Shown here: positions 9,735 to 19,643 of the stretch, piece by piece
How the letters are laid out: the number at the start of each line of letters is the position of its first letter
Position numbering within the stretch: position 1 is the first letter of the stretch
Source: Ryuthela nishihirai
Taxonomy: Eukaryota; Arthropoda; Arachnida; Araneae; Heptathelidae
NCBI GenBank assembly: GCA_038380435.1
Contig: JAWZYU010000001.1
Location: forward strand, 13,868,001 to 13,932,000
Direction of reading: 5' to 3'
DNA length: 64,000 nt
Program-made: the position numbers and the translations under genes
The notes under the pieces: model-generated
Database searches by the model: none
The model's input: only the letters and a program-made list of their open reading frames with translations
Told to the model about the DNA's origin: nothing

Positions 9735-12040
9735 AAGTGTCTTGCCACTTAAACTTAACAAGTGTTGTGCTAGGGAAGTTGTGCCTGAAGTCAAGGAAGA
9801 ATGGGACCATTTTAAACATGATTTTTTGGAAACTAACAGTTCTCTTTTAGGAAAAAAGGAGCAGAAGACACAGAATTATTTGAGTGATAAGGCACTTGAG
9901 CTCATTTCAGAAAGAAAGAACTGCAGGAATGTCCTTAATCAGTACCCTACTAGTCCTAATAGAAAGCATTACAGAGAACTTAATAAATGTGTAAAAGATC
10001 AGAGCTGCTGATAAGAATCTTTGGCTTGATGGCTTGGCTGACAAAGCCGAGGAAGCAGTTAGACAGCACAACAGCAGAGAGCTGTACCAGATAGTTAATG
10101 TTTTGTGTGGTAGAAAACGGATAGGTGTACATAGATTGAAGGATAAACAAGGTAAGGTTATAGAAGGTGAGGATTCTGTGATGGCTAGGTGGGCTGAGCA
10201 TTTCAGTGATGTTCTAAACAATGTAGTTAGTTCTACTCCCATTGTTTGCAATGATGATAGATGCATTGGTGGCTTTAATGTTGGCCCTATAATACAATCT
10301 GAAGTTATTTTGGTTATTTCTAAACTTAAACTTCAAAAATCCCCAGGTGTATATGTAATTACTACAGAAATGCTTAGAGCTGGGAATGTTTCTGTTACCA
10401 CTTGGATGACTGAAATTCTGAATATCTTTTATGATAAAGGCATGGTTCTTAAGGATTTTACCAGAGCTATTGTTATCCCTATTTTTAAAAAAATGTGATC
10501 GCAGTTCTTGTGATAACTGTAGGGATATCAGCCTACTCTCTGTTCCAGGGAAAGTTCTTTGCATGATTGTGCTTAATAGAATTAGGAATCTGGTTGACGG
10601 ACAATTAAGTGATGAGCAATGTGGATTCAGAAGTGGTAGGGGATGTGTAGATCTGATTTTTTTCACTTAGGTAGATTCTTGAAAAAAGTTTAGATTTTCA
10701 GAAAGCTTTGGTTACTAGGCGTTGTAGATTTCAAAAAGGCTTTGAACTTTGTTGATCGTCATAATTTGTAGTTGATCATATGGCATAGCGGACAAGTAAA
10801 TTAACATAATGAAAGCTCTATATAATAAAACTGAGTCGTGTGTGAGAGTTGGTAAGGGTTGCAGCAATTGGTTTAGCATTGATTCTTCTGTGCGACAAGT
10901 GTGCATTTTGTCTCCTTTTCTCTTTTGTTTCATTATTGATTTTGCTAAGCGGAATTCGCTATAAGCGGAAGATTTTTGGCTTAAATGGTCTACAGATTTG
11001 AAAATAGCGTATTTAGATTATGCTGATGATTTAGCCCTTTTAGCAAATGATGTTGATGAGACGATGCTTCAATAGAGATGTTGATGAGACTGATAATAAA
11101 GTACGTTCAGTGATAAACAGGGAGAAACCTAAAGTGATGAAGAAAATTGATCAGGCAGGCTGTGGTTTAGTTAATCTGAATATATGAGTAGGTTTCACAG
11201 TTTAATTATTTTCGGAACTATGTAATAGATACTGGTAATGTCTGCATGAGATAAATAAAAGAATAGAGATTGCTTTTATGACTTTTAAGAATCTATGGAA
11301 AGTATGGATAAATAGGCGTATACACCTTATGACTAAAATTAGGCTGTAATAGTTTGGTTCTTTCTAAGGTTATTTATAGTAGTGAACTTAGACCCTTTTG
11401 GAAATAAGAGAGCACGAAATTTGATGCTTTTGATTGTAGATGCATATTAAGCATTTTGGGCATTAGGTGGTTCAACATTGTAAGTAACTATGTATAAGAT
11501 TAGGCAAAAGGGTCGGCAACCTCCTTTGAGCAGCATATTGTGCAGATGGAGACTCCGTTGGTTTGGTCATGTTTCCCGTATGCATAACTACAGATTAGCG
11601 AATATGGTTGTGAAAAGTATGCCTAAAGATCTCAGAAAGAGGGGGAAACCTAGGATGCGTTGGGCAGACAATGTCAAACAGGACCTTGTTAGAATTGGTG
11701 TGCAGTGGCCTGATGCAGCAGATGTAGCTCAGGGCAGACTTGCTGGAGAACTAGATCTAATAGGAAAACCTACTCATATAAGTAAACTGTGAAACCTACT
11801 CATACTAACCATCATGTTGGACCTCCATAGCCCATGGGTATGCAATCATAAAAAGTCATAAAAGCAATCTCTATTCTTTTATTTATCTCATGCAGACATT
11901 ACCAGTATCTGTTACATAGCTCCGAAAATAATTAAACTGTGAAACCTACTCATATATGTAAACTGTGAAACCTACTCATACTAAACCATCATGTTCGACC
12001 TCCATAGCCCATGGGTACTTTAGGATGATGATGATGATGA
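9735..12040 (+). pseudogene. RTE-type LINE, reverse transcriptase to 3' end, old copy
   Basis: This copy lacks the endonuclease and starts in the linker. Reverse-transcriptase blocks are still legible: ITTEMLRAGNVS (about 10360), LLSVPGKVL (about 10538), EQCGFRSGRGC (about 10617), then in shifted frames a SSVRQVCILSPFLF block (about 10885) and LDYADDLALLAND (about 11015), which holds the YADD catalytic motif. The last domain segment (11490-11792) includes LRWFGHVSRMHNYRLAN and PRMRWADNVKQD. Many frameshifts and stops show age. The 3' end GGACCTCCATAGCCCATGG is followed by a (GAT)n tail at 12024-12043, but this 3' end occurs twice (about 11818 and 11998) because of an internal inverted insert. 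Confidence 0.9.
11854..11955 (-). repeat. Inverted duplicate of the LINE's own RT segment
   Basis: This ~100-bp stretch in the 3' untranslated part is the reverse complement of about 11186-11286 from the same copy, for example AGCAATCTCTATTCTTTTAT against its complement near 11262. The two arms could form a hairpin with a ~570-base loop. It probably arose through template switching or twin priming. Confidence 0.8.
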
Positions 12041-12334
12041 TGCTGAATGTTGAACCCAAAAACAGTTTACGACAGTTAGAAATGGTCCGAAAATTCTAGT
12101 GTAATTATCCTTATCAGATTATCAGTAGAATTCTGCTTTCATAAGTCTTTAAATCTGTAAAAGGTGTATTACAAGGTTCTAAAGTTACGTATTTTCAGGG
12201 GAATACAACAGTAGTCATGAATACTCTTTGGAAGGGGAGAGGAAAAGTTCCTTCCCCCCTCCCCTGTGTGTTCGCTGGAAGTTTGAGAGGTCGTGACTAG
12301 ATTTTTTTTTGCCTCTTTTCTGTTTTTTTTTCTC

Positions 12335-12665
12335 TGCAGTGTTGTTTACTTCCCCCTTTTACCCCAGGGACGCCCTAACTTTGTTTTCCACTGTCGGTAT
12401 AGAGTTCGACATCCTAGGGTGAGGCTACGAATTTTATTGGTTGGCCCCCTTCACTACCGCTGGAGTGTTGCAAACCTCTAAGTTTCTGTTGCTAGGTTTC
12501 CCCCATTTCTTTCCCGCAGTGCCGTCCTAACTTGGGTCGGTGAAGAGTTCGAGAACCCAAAATGGGGCTACGAATTTTATGGATTGACCCCCTTTTCTCC
12601 CTTCACGAACGGTTCACACAGATGGTCTCTAAACGCGATAGCATCAGTGAAAATGTCAGTATTGA
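12335..12665 (+). repeat. Dispersed repeat X, two further units
   Basis: Two tandem, shortened units of the family seen at 2121 and 2545. The first (12345-12480) holds GAGTTCGACATCCTAGGGTG. The second (12475-12665) begins CCTCTAAGTTTCTGTTGCTAG and ends CTCTAAACGCGATAGCATCA plus GTGAAAATGTC. In both places the units come in pairs, so the pair may be the real repeat. Confidence 0.75.
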
Positions 12666-13105
12666 AAGTGAATAAAAATACACAGATTAATGTTGACATA
12701 GAATGGTTGACAACAGGTGATCTCAGTATTCAATATTGAGTGATTATTCCATTAACAACACTTTAGTGTGAATGACTTCCCTACTGAGCAAATTTGGAAA
12801 GTTATCTTCCCCAGTAGATGGAGCCATGAAGGACAAGGTTCGGAATATTTGAATTTCAAAATTAGTGGATAAATGACGGCGTTGGTGATATTTTAGTACC
12901 TAGCATACCTGACATGTAATTGGGAGGTGTGGGTTCGAGTCCCACTCATCGATGAAACTAATGTTTTCCGCATAAATACATTTTAGACATTTCGAATAAT
13001 CTGCTTAAAATTTAACCAAAAATGCCTGATATGCCAAAACCATATCAAAAGATCTTTAACTTTCAAAATATCTTTTCATTTCAAAATGAATGTCATTAGA
13101 GAAAG
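12666..13105. other. Non-coding DNA with a tRNA-like relic
   Basis: Mostly unassigned. At 12894-12960 a perfect T-arm-like stem GTGGG-TTCGAGT-CCCAC with a Pol III B box is followed by CATCGATGAAACTAATGTTTT. The following sequence resembles that after the tRNA-like piece at 54590-54675, so it is probably a relic of a third tRNA-derived SINE family rather than a gene. Confidence 0.5.
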
Positions 13106-13109
13106 GGGA

Positions 13110-13285
13110 GACAGATGGACTTGGAGAGGCTGCCATCCAAAGGATGGGAAGTTAAGTTGTGGTACCGTTCACATGAGAGCCATACCATGTGCACGTTAAA
13201 GAGTCAGTTGGATGGTCTTGATGGGAGACTTCCATGTCTCTTAATATTTGTCCAGTGGGTCCCCTTCTCTCAATCTTCTACGAGT
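13110..13285 (+). mobile_element. SINE family 1, diverged body fragment (copy G)
   Basis: It retains AGAGCCATACC, TGTGCACGTTAAAGA, GGATGGTCTTGATGGGAGAC and TCCAGTGGGTCCCC in the right order. The tRNA-like head and 3' end are missing. Confidence 0.75.
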
Positions 13286-13389
13286 CCTTTGCAGAAATAA
13301 TATTAATAAATAACTTAAGCAGAAATCTTTAATTCTTTATATTCTCAACTAATAAAACCGCAAAAACTCTTTATGAAGGCTTTCTTCCG

Positions 13390-13552
13390 TATATCTCTTC
13401 CATATATCACCCATGAATATTATATATGGAAATAATATCTGACACACGTCTCATATATGGAATATCTTACCCATAATATCTCTTCCACATATGACCCATG
13501 AGTTTCATATATGGAATATCTCTTCCATATATGACCCATGAGTTTCATCCAG
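13390..13552. repeat. Short imperfect tandem repeat (~40-60 bp units)
   Basis: Blocks such as ATCTCTTCCATATATGACCC followed by ATGAGTTTCATATATGGAAT recur three to four times with gaps. AT-rich and non-coding. Confidence 0.7.
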
Positions 13553-13793
13553 TTATTAGAGGGAAGGGACTTCTGTGAGTTCCTGTCCTAGCTGTAAAGG
13601 TTCGTCATCATTTTTTAAAATTTTGATAATTAGAATCGAAGTATAGAATTCTATGGTTTCTTTCCTTTTAGTACCGCATTCATCCCGCCTCCCGATTTTC
13701 TCCAGGGGGAAGGAATAAAGATTCGACTGAACCCGAATCCAGCCCTTTTGATACCTGAAGTTACGATGAAAGGAAGAAATGATGTCATTTTAA

Positions 13794-13861
13794 GTGACAT
13801 TTTCATGGGGGAGGAATGAAAGTTCCATCGAACCTTCATTCCTCCCCCATGAAAATGTCAC
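13794..13861. repeat. Perfect 27-bp inverted repeat
   Basis: The arms 13794-13820 and 13835-13861 are exact reverse complements (GTGACATTTTC ... GAAAATGTCAC), separated by a 14-base loop. The perfection in otherwise decayed DNA suggests a recent origin or gene conversion. Confidence 0.85.
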
Positions 13862-14335
13862 CTAAAGGCGAAAATTGAAATAAAAGCGAAATTGGCCAAT
13901 CTTAGCTATTATTTGTTTAGGAGGACTTATTTCAGGATGATTTTTGGAGGAATCATTTAATTTAGGGAACTGAAAAAAAAAAAAAAAACATAAACCATAC
14001 ATTTCTAAAAAAATTATTATTTTGAAGAGATTTTGCTTCTCCGAGGTTGCACTACTTGTCCTCTATGCGTTCTTTTTCTCTTTTGCAAAATTAATTAATT
14101 TTTCATTAGTAGCTATGGGGCAGAAGAAAAAGAACTGGCGATCCGTAATTTGCCCAGCGCTGTTGTAAGTCAATTGTTCGAAACTCGATTGATGATTTTC
14201 ACCTTTCCCCTTACAGCGGAGAGGAGATGCAATTCATTTGTTTTAAGAGATAATTGTTTGTTTTTAAAGATAATTTAAAAAGTAACTTTTGGGTTGGATA
14301 AGTATTGATAAATTGGTTTCGGTGAGAAAGGGGGC
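13862..14335. other. Non-coding DNA with partial ~300-nt module
   Basis: Bases 14225-14320 (TTTTAAGAGATAAT, then TTTTGGGTTGGATAAGTATT, then GATAAA) match the ends of the module seen repeatedly at 52.8-56.1 kb. The rest is unassigned. Confidence 0.5.
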
Positions 14336-14480
14336 AACAATGGGCCTTGAAAAGTCGCCACGTCGGATGGGATGTTACGCCGTGGCTCCGAGTGCAGGAG
14401 AGCCATACCCGTGCATATTAAACAACATGCTAAATCGCCTTAATGGGAGGCTTCAATCTGTCTCTTAACAGTCTTGATGG
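14336..14480 (+). mobile_element. SINE family 1, diverged body fragment (copy H)
   Basis: Legible blocks are CGTCGGATGGGATGTTACGC, GGAGAGCCATACCC and TTAATGGGAGGCTTCAATCT. Head and tail are lost. Confidence 0.7.
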
Positions 14481-14986
14481 AGGCTCCAATCTCTCCAGGG
14501 GTCGTAAGACTTTGCTACCAATTACGGGCATGTAATATAAAATGAGATTCAGATAATCCACATAACAATAGGTCAACATAACAAAACAGCTCCTCAAAAT
14601 ACCAACAAAAATTGCCCTACCCAAATAAAGATTTACCATGTTATTATGTCAATGGGAATATAACTTCGAAGTGCCATAATTGCTAATATATGCATTTAAA
14701 CGGAAAATGTGACTGGTGATAAATTAAAGATCATAATCAAATCCATTTAAATCTTCATTTTCAACATTATTTGTTTAGTATTAAAGAGAAATTTAAAGAG
14801 AAATTTATTAAAAAATAAAAAAAATTCATAAATATCATTAATAATTGCCTAATATTGAAATAATCATTACGCAAATGTTTAAAATGCATATTTAAATAAA
14901 TGGTTTGAAACAATGCTTGTTATTTTAGTTTTAATTAATTTCTCAGGTAACTGTGCAACACTTCTTTACGTGGAATTAAAACTTGC
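14481..14986. other. AT-rich non-coding DNA
   Basis: No feature recognised. Very AT-rich from about 14730 on. Confidence 0.45.
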
Positions 14987-15526
14987 CTACGTTTCTTTTC
15001 TCGAAACAGTTTTTTTTTTTTTCGTCAACACGTGAGGTGTAGTGGAAGTTTTTCTCTTCACAGGAGTGGACGTTTTTCTCTTCACAGGAGTGGAAGTTTT
15101 TCTCTTCACAGGAGTGGAAGTTTTTCTCTTCACAGGAGTGGAAGTTTTTCTCTTCACAGGAGTGGAAGTTTTTCTCTTCACAGGGGTGGAAGTTTTTCTC
15201 TTCACAGGAGTGGAAGTTTTTCTCTTCACAGGAGTGGAAGTTTTTCTTTTCACAGGGTTGGAAGTTTTTCTCTTCACAGGAGTGGAAGTTTTTCTCTTCA
15301 CAGGGGTGGAAGTTTTTCTCTTCACAGGAATGGAAGTTTTTCTCTTCACAGGAGTGAAAGGTTTTCTCTTCACAGGGGTGGAAGTTTTTCTCTTCACAGG
15401 AGTGGAAGTTTTTCTCTTCACAGGGGTGGAAGTTTTTCTCTTATAGTCACAGTTCATTGTATAATTAGGTGACCGAAACCCGACGAGGGGTGATGCTTTA
15501 TTACAACGCACTGCGAAATTATGCAC
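14987..15526 (-). CDS. Putative repeat protein, 16 x KRKTSTPV (or a non-coding minisatellite)
   Basis: A 179-residue ORF made mainly by a 24-bp tandem repeat at about 15044-15442. Residues 29-156 are 16 octapeptides KRKTSTPV, with variants KRKPFTPV, KRKTSIPV and KRKTSNPV. The N-terminal 28 residues and the lysine-rich C-terminus (KKKK near the end) lie outside the repeat. Each unit contains T-P-V-K, which fits the S/T-P-x-K/R consensus of cyclin-dependent kinases and recalls the SPKK-type motifs of histone H1 and sperm basic proteins. If made, the product would be very basic and nuclear. Because 24 is a multiple of three, two plus-strand frames are open too, so openness alone is no evidence of coding. 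No splice site, promoter or poly(A) signal could be tied to it. Confidence 0.35.
   Translation of the reverse strand: MHNFAVRCNKASPLVGFRSPNYTMNCDYKRKTSTPVKRKTSTPVKRKTSTPVKRKPFTPVKRKTSIPVKRKTSTPVKRKTSTPVKRKTSNPVKRKTSTPVKRKTSTPVKRKTSTPVKRKTSTPVKRKTSTPVKRKTSTPVKRKTSTPVKRKTSTPVKRKTSTTPHVLTKKKKTVSRKET
15044..15442. repeat. 24-bp minisatellite, about 16-17 units
   Basis: The unit GGAGTGGAAGTTTTTCTCTT plus CACA is repeated head to tail with few substitutions. The homogeneity indicates recent expansion or ongoing unequal exchange. Confidence 0.97.
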
Positions 15527-15864
15527 GGGAACTTTTAGTTTATTCCCAACAGAGAAATTCTCAATTCAATATTGAAATTTTCATAACTCGTTGAACACTG
15601 AACGAATATTGTTGAAAATCTAGTTCTTGATGTATTTGATCCAGAGCCTTCTTTGCTATCACAGTTTTCAAAAAAAAAAGATTTCGTCGTGAAATTCGGA
15701 AAATTTTCGTCGAAAGCTTTGTGATAAAAAATCAGAAAAATTTCGACGTTAATTTTCCATTAACATAACATAGTGTTGTTTCTTAAACTTTGCAAACCAG
15801 TGTAAATGGGAAATGAAGAGTAATCAAAATGTTTATATCATGCATGCAATCCACGCGACACACA
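15527..15864. other. AT-rich non-coding DNA
   Basis: Nothing recognised before the SINE target site. Confidence 0.45.
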
Positions 15865-15876
15865 CTTAGTTTCTAT

Positions 15877-16261
15877 GGGGCGGGGGTGGCTCAGTCGGTA
15901 GCGCGCCAGGCTCGTAATCTGTAGTTCCCAGGTTCGAGTCCCAGCTGGGTCAGCGTTGAGATTTATCTCTGCAACATTCCCCGCCTTGCCCACGGTCAGT
16001 AGGGGACACCGATTGGCTTGGAAAGGCCGCCGTCCGTCGGATGGGACGTTAAGCCGTGGCCCCGTGTGTGGGAGAGCCATACCCTGTGCACGTTAAAGAA
16101 CACGCTGGATGGCCTTGACGGGAGACTACCATCTGTCTCCCAACAGCTGTTCCAGTGGGTGTCCTCCCCCAACCTTCTCTGAGCCTTCGGGGTCCATGTG
16201 ACCTGGCCATTTAGCCCATGGTGTGCAAAAAAGTGCCGTTCAGAGGTAAAACAACCCAACC
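15877..16261 (+). mobile_element. tRNA-derived SINE family 1, full length (copy A)
   Basis: A 385-bp element. The head has a Pol III A box (TGGCTCAGTCGGTAGCGCG, from about 15886) and a B box (GGTTCGAGTCCC, about 15932), so transcription would start internally as in a tRNA gene. A long unique body follows (GCCGTCCGTCGGATGGGACG, GAGAGCCATACCC, AACACGCTGGATGGCCTTGA). It ends AAAACAACCCAACC without a poly(A) tail. The flanks are 12-bp direct repeats CTTAGTTTCTAT (15865-15876 and 16262-16273). Open frames here on either strand are by-products of the SINE body. Confidence 0.95.
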
Positions 16262-16616
16262 CTTAGTTTCTATAAAGCTGAAATTCGAAGAGCTAGTCTT
16301 TGTTTTATGAAAATATCGAAACCGATTTAGCCTTTTCAGCACTGAATTACTTTGTTTCGCTAACATTTAAAATACAAAACATCCTTTATTAATTTTAAAT
16401 ATATTTCAAGTTTTACGGTTTAGAAAAAGTATTCGAAAAGTCACTTTATTTAACAGCGTTATTAAAAAGAGTTTTTCAGTTATTGTTACCGTGTTAGTCC
16501 ATTTAGACCGAAAGGGTTAAGTTTGCCCCGTTCCAGGAAAAAAATTGTTTTTTTCAACAGATGGTCATTGAAGACGACTTTTGGAAATAATACTTAACTT
16601 GTGTTGCTTGACTTTG

Positions 16617-16975
16617 AAGGGCAGTTTTTTTTCTCATTACGCGCTAAATGGCTAAGAGACAAGGACCTCGAGGGATGAAAGAAGTTGTGAGCCCACTAGA
16701 TAGCTGCTAAGAGATATATGGCAGCCTCCCCATCATGTCTATGTAGATTGTTCTTTAACGTGAACAGGGTATAGCCCTACCGCAAACGATACTTCGCTTA
16801 ACGTCCCGTCCGACAGAGTGCAGCTTTTCCAAGCCCATAGGTGTCCCCTACTACCCGAGGGTAGGGCGATCAGTTTTGCGGATATTACTCTCAAAGCTGC
16901 TGCAAGTGGGACTCGAACCTGGCAACTATAGATTACAAGCCGGGTGCGCTACTGAGTCATCCACAGTCCACCAGA
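16617..16975 (-). mobile_element. SINE family 1, old full-length copy (F)
   Basis: It has the same order of blocks as copy C but strongly diverged: GCTAAATGGCTAAGAGACAA, TTCTTTAACGTGAACAGGGT, CGCTTAACGTCCCGTCCGAC, and a B box relic GGACTCGAACCTGG read in reverse. Located 350 bp from copy A in the opposite orientation. Confidence 0.85.
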
Positions 16976-17064
16976 ACGGAAAATTTTAGATCTGAATATT
17001 AAATACAATGCCTATACTAAAAGAAACATTTTTCTGAAGTTCTCTTACACCAATGCTTGATCTT

Positions 17065-17118
17065 CGATATAGGTCCACTGACCGATATAGGTCCACCGAC
17101 CGATATAGGTCCACTGAC
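17065..17118. repeat. 18-bp tandem repeat, 3 units
   Basis: CGATATAGGTCCACTGAC occurs three times head to tail, with one T/C change in the middle copy. Confidence 0.95.
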
Positions 17119-19050
17119 CTTTTCAATCTTTTCCTTTCACAGTTATTTGTTTCTTTGTTGAGCTGCGGTTATTTCTTTTAAAAACCATGCTTTTTTCCTT
17201 CATTAAACTTTTCATAAGCCGTAATATGGTTAAAGTTCTGTAAATCTTAGGGATAATCTTGCAGATTTTTATTGATGATGAAAGAAAGAAAAAGTGCATA
17301 ATATTGCAATTTTTTATTAATGATTTGCATTCGCTTTTCTAAAGAAAACCACTTATTGTTTTTCCCATAAAGTTCAAAATAACGTTATACAGGTAAAATC
17401 CCGTTATAGCGATTCCGAAATATCGAAATTCTCACTATGTAAAGAATTGTTTTTTATTTTCCATTTATAATAATATCTAATATTTATCTAGAACTTATGT
17501 AATACACTGAAGTGAACAAAAATTATTGCAGCACTAAAATATTACTAGTAATATATATATATATAACGACATTTGTCTTCTGGAATGTTTCGCTTAAAGC
17601 CTAAAGAGCAGCTATGCTCAATACAATGCGAAAAACTGAATAATAAATAGAAATGTTATTGCAAATATCATATGTACGTAGGGCAGAGCTCAAACTTTTT
17701 TAAAATCGCCACACCTTTTGCAATGATGGGATTATTCGCGGACTCCTTTTGCTAGTGATGGAATTTATCACACACAACCACCCCTTATCATTGACGTAAT
17801 TTGTCCCATATATTCCATTACCATTGAAGAATGTAACTTGAAATAAGAATCACAACAGAATGCTTCATAGAACAGTATGCTGTGGACTACCAGAAAGTAC
17901 CTGGTAAACTAATGAGAGACCTGGAGTGGCCTATTGACGAATGGAGGGAGGAGAGGTTTATATGGATTGAAGTTATACTCATTGTTCTCAGACTTTTGGA
18001 CATTAGTGTACCTGGGGGAAAAGGAAGAACAATTTCATTTATCGGCAGACCTCCCAATAGTCCACTACCCAATTTAAATGTTACAGTCACCATACGAATC
18101 GCAGTTTTATTGGGTTAGAGGCCGATGTCGTTTTAGGGCACGGATAGAGGAGAATGGAAACAAATTGGACTTGCAGCGAAGAGTCTTGAGGCTCATATAC
18201 CTAAAGAAGAAGAACTATGTTTTCCTAAAAAATATATAGGTCGGTGCATTGTACTATTGGAAATTCGTGTTATTGTCGATTGTGACATTCCCAGTTGTCT
18301 CGACTTGTTGGCGCGAATGCTTTAGATCCGCCTGTAATCCAGTTCACACAACTTGTGTTTTGCATCCTAACTGTTGCACTTACAGGTTGTTTTTCCTTCT
18401 GTGTTCCAGTTCCTATATACCTTTGCAAAATGCTCTAAGTATTGGTTCTTAATGGGGACTCCTTAGAAATTTAGGGGTGGTAATTTTTTTTTGGTACAAT
18501 TGGATTATATAGAAAGTCAAATAGTTCTTAGATTAGCATAGATAGGCATGGTTTGTTTATCCTTGTTAGAGTCCTTGTGGTAAATATTATTTCAACCAGT
18601 TTTATCCAGAAAAACTATCTTGAATCTATGAAGGGCTAAATAATACGAGGAACTACCACTGTTCTAAGATAACCAACGAGGCGTGCTGTTCCTTAAATGA
18701 ATGTATCATCATAACTGGAGCCAATTATTATGCCCCTTTTAAATTATAATGAATTCTGCATTTCACTCAGTATTTCTGTTACATTTCAATTCACATGTCT
18801 CACAAACTTCCCTAATTACTGAATGTTGCAATTAGTGACGTATACAAGCTTTATACCTTTCGCACAGTTCATTCTTCATTATTATGTGGGGACCAGTGTG
18901 ACCATAATTTAATAGCCACTGATTATGCCAAAACAAAATATTTACACAAATATTATTTTCAGTATATTTAAGACTTCAGTTTTAAAAATAAATAAAAATC
19001 AATACCTGTTTCTTTAAGAACGAAAACAAAATATATTTTTTATCGTTATA
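17119..19050. other. Non-coding DNA with element scraps
   Basis: No gene is identified. TAAAATCCCGTTATAGCG (about 17394) resembles Tigger/pogo ends, and TACACTGAAGTGAACAAAAA (17502) resembles the terminal repeat of the Tc1 element at 19644; both are single ends. A 78-codon frame (17882-18118) and a 67-codon frame (18249-18452, hydrophobic start) are not recognisable. The second could be a signal-peptide exon of the lectin relic downstream, but nothing supports that. Confidence 0.4.
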
Positions 19051-19051
19051 G

Positions 19052-19185
19052 AAAATAAGTATTTGAAGCCATTCGGAAGAAAACTCTCAGATAAACGATG
19101 CTGGGAAGAAGCTAATAAGAAGTGTAAAGAAATTGGAGCTGATTTAGTTTCTGTCCACAGCAAAAAGGAACAAGATGAGACTCTG
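19052..19185 (+). pseudogene. C-type lectin domain, N-terminal exon
   Basis: A polypyrimidine-rich stretch ending ATAG precedes an exon reading KPFGRKLSDKRCWEEANKKC and then an IGADLVSVHSKKEQDE-like block. The pattern C-W-x2-A-x3-C followed by G-A-x-L-V-S-V-H-S is the hallmark of the first half of a C-type lectin-like domain, normally a secreted or membrane carbohydrate-binding fold. After codon DET the sequence enters a small inverted repeat (CTGGAGAAAAAATATTTCTTCTCCAG) and then a stop. No clear splice donor was found. The matching second half lies at 21898-22087. Confidence 0.8.
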
Positions 19186-19643
19186 GAGAAAAAATATTTC
19201 TTCTCCAGAGCTTCTCCATTCCTTTGCTGTTTTCCAAATTGATGGCTTAACAGTTAAACTGTCTGATATTTTACAAAACTCTTTCTGTATAAGAACTGAA
19301 ACTATGAACTTATATGTATATACTGTACCTTCCTGATGACTTCATTATCAAGAAAGAAAATGATATGTGGCGCTACGTCTGGAGCGCAACAGATTACTTT
19401 CACTTGTCAGAAGTTCGGTAGTAGAATTATTTAATACACAGAATTCATTAAATTACATATCTTTGCAAGAGTGTTCAGCTATTCGTGTAGTTCATAATAT
19501 CATCGTAGAAAAAATAGTATTTGGTTTAGTCAGAGTTACATTTGTTTTCATAGAACTGTAAATTTTGAATTTTTCATGCCATTAACGTCAATCAGAAAAT
19601 GTTATTTTCAACCCGAACTTAGTAAAGGGTAGTAGGAAAAATA

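Noticed and set aside
15032..15472. Two long plus-strand open frames over the 24-bp minisatellite
   Set aside because: They are open only because the repeat unit is divisible by three; their sequences are pure repeat with no non-repeat context suggesting a protein.
15838..16259. Frames over SINE copies (also 9041-9313, 43163-43348, 56520-56929)
   Set aside because: The same peptides (MALPHTGPRLN and related) recur because the SINE body is open by chance; Pol III elements do not encode protein.
18249..18452. Signal-peptide exon of the lectin gene
   Set aside because: Hydrophobic start but no splice donor in phase and no homology; kept only as a remark.
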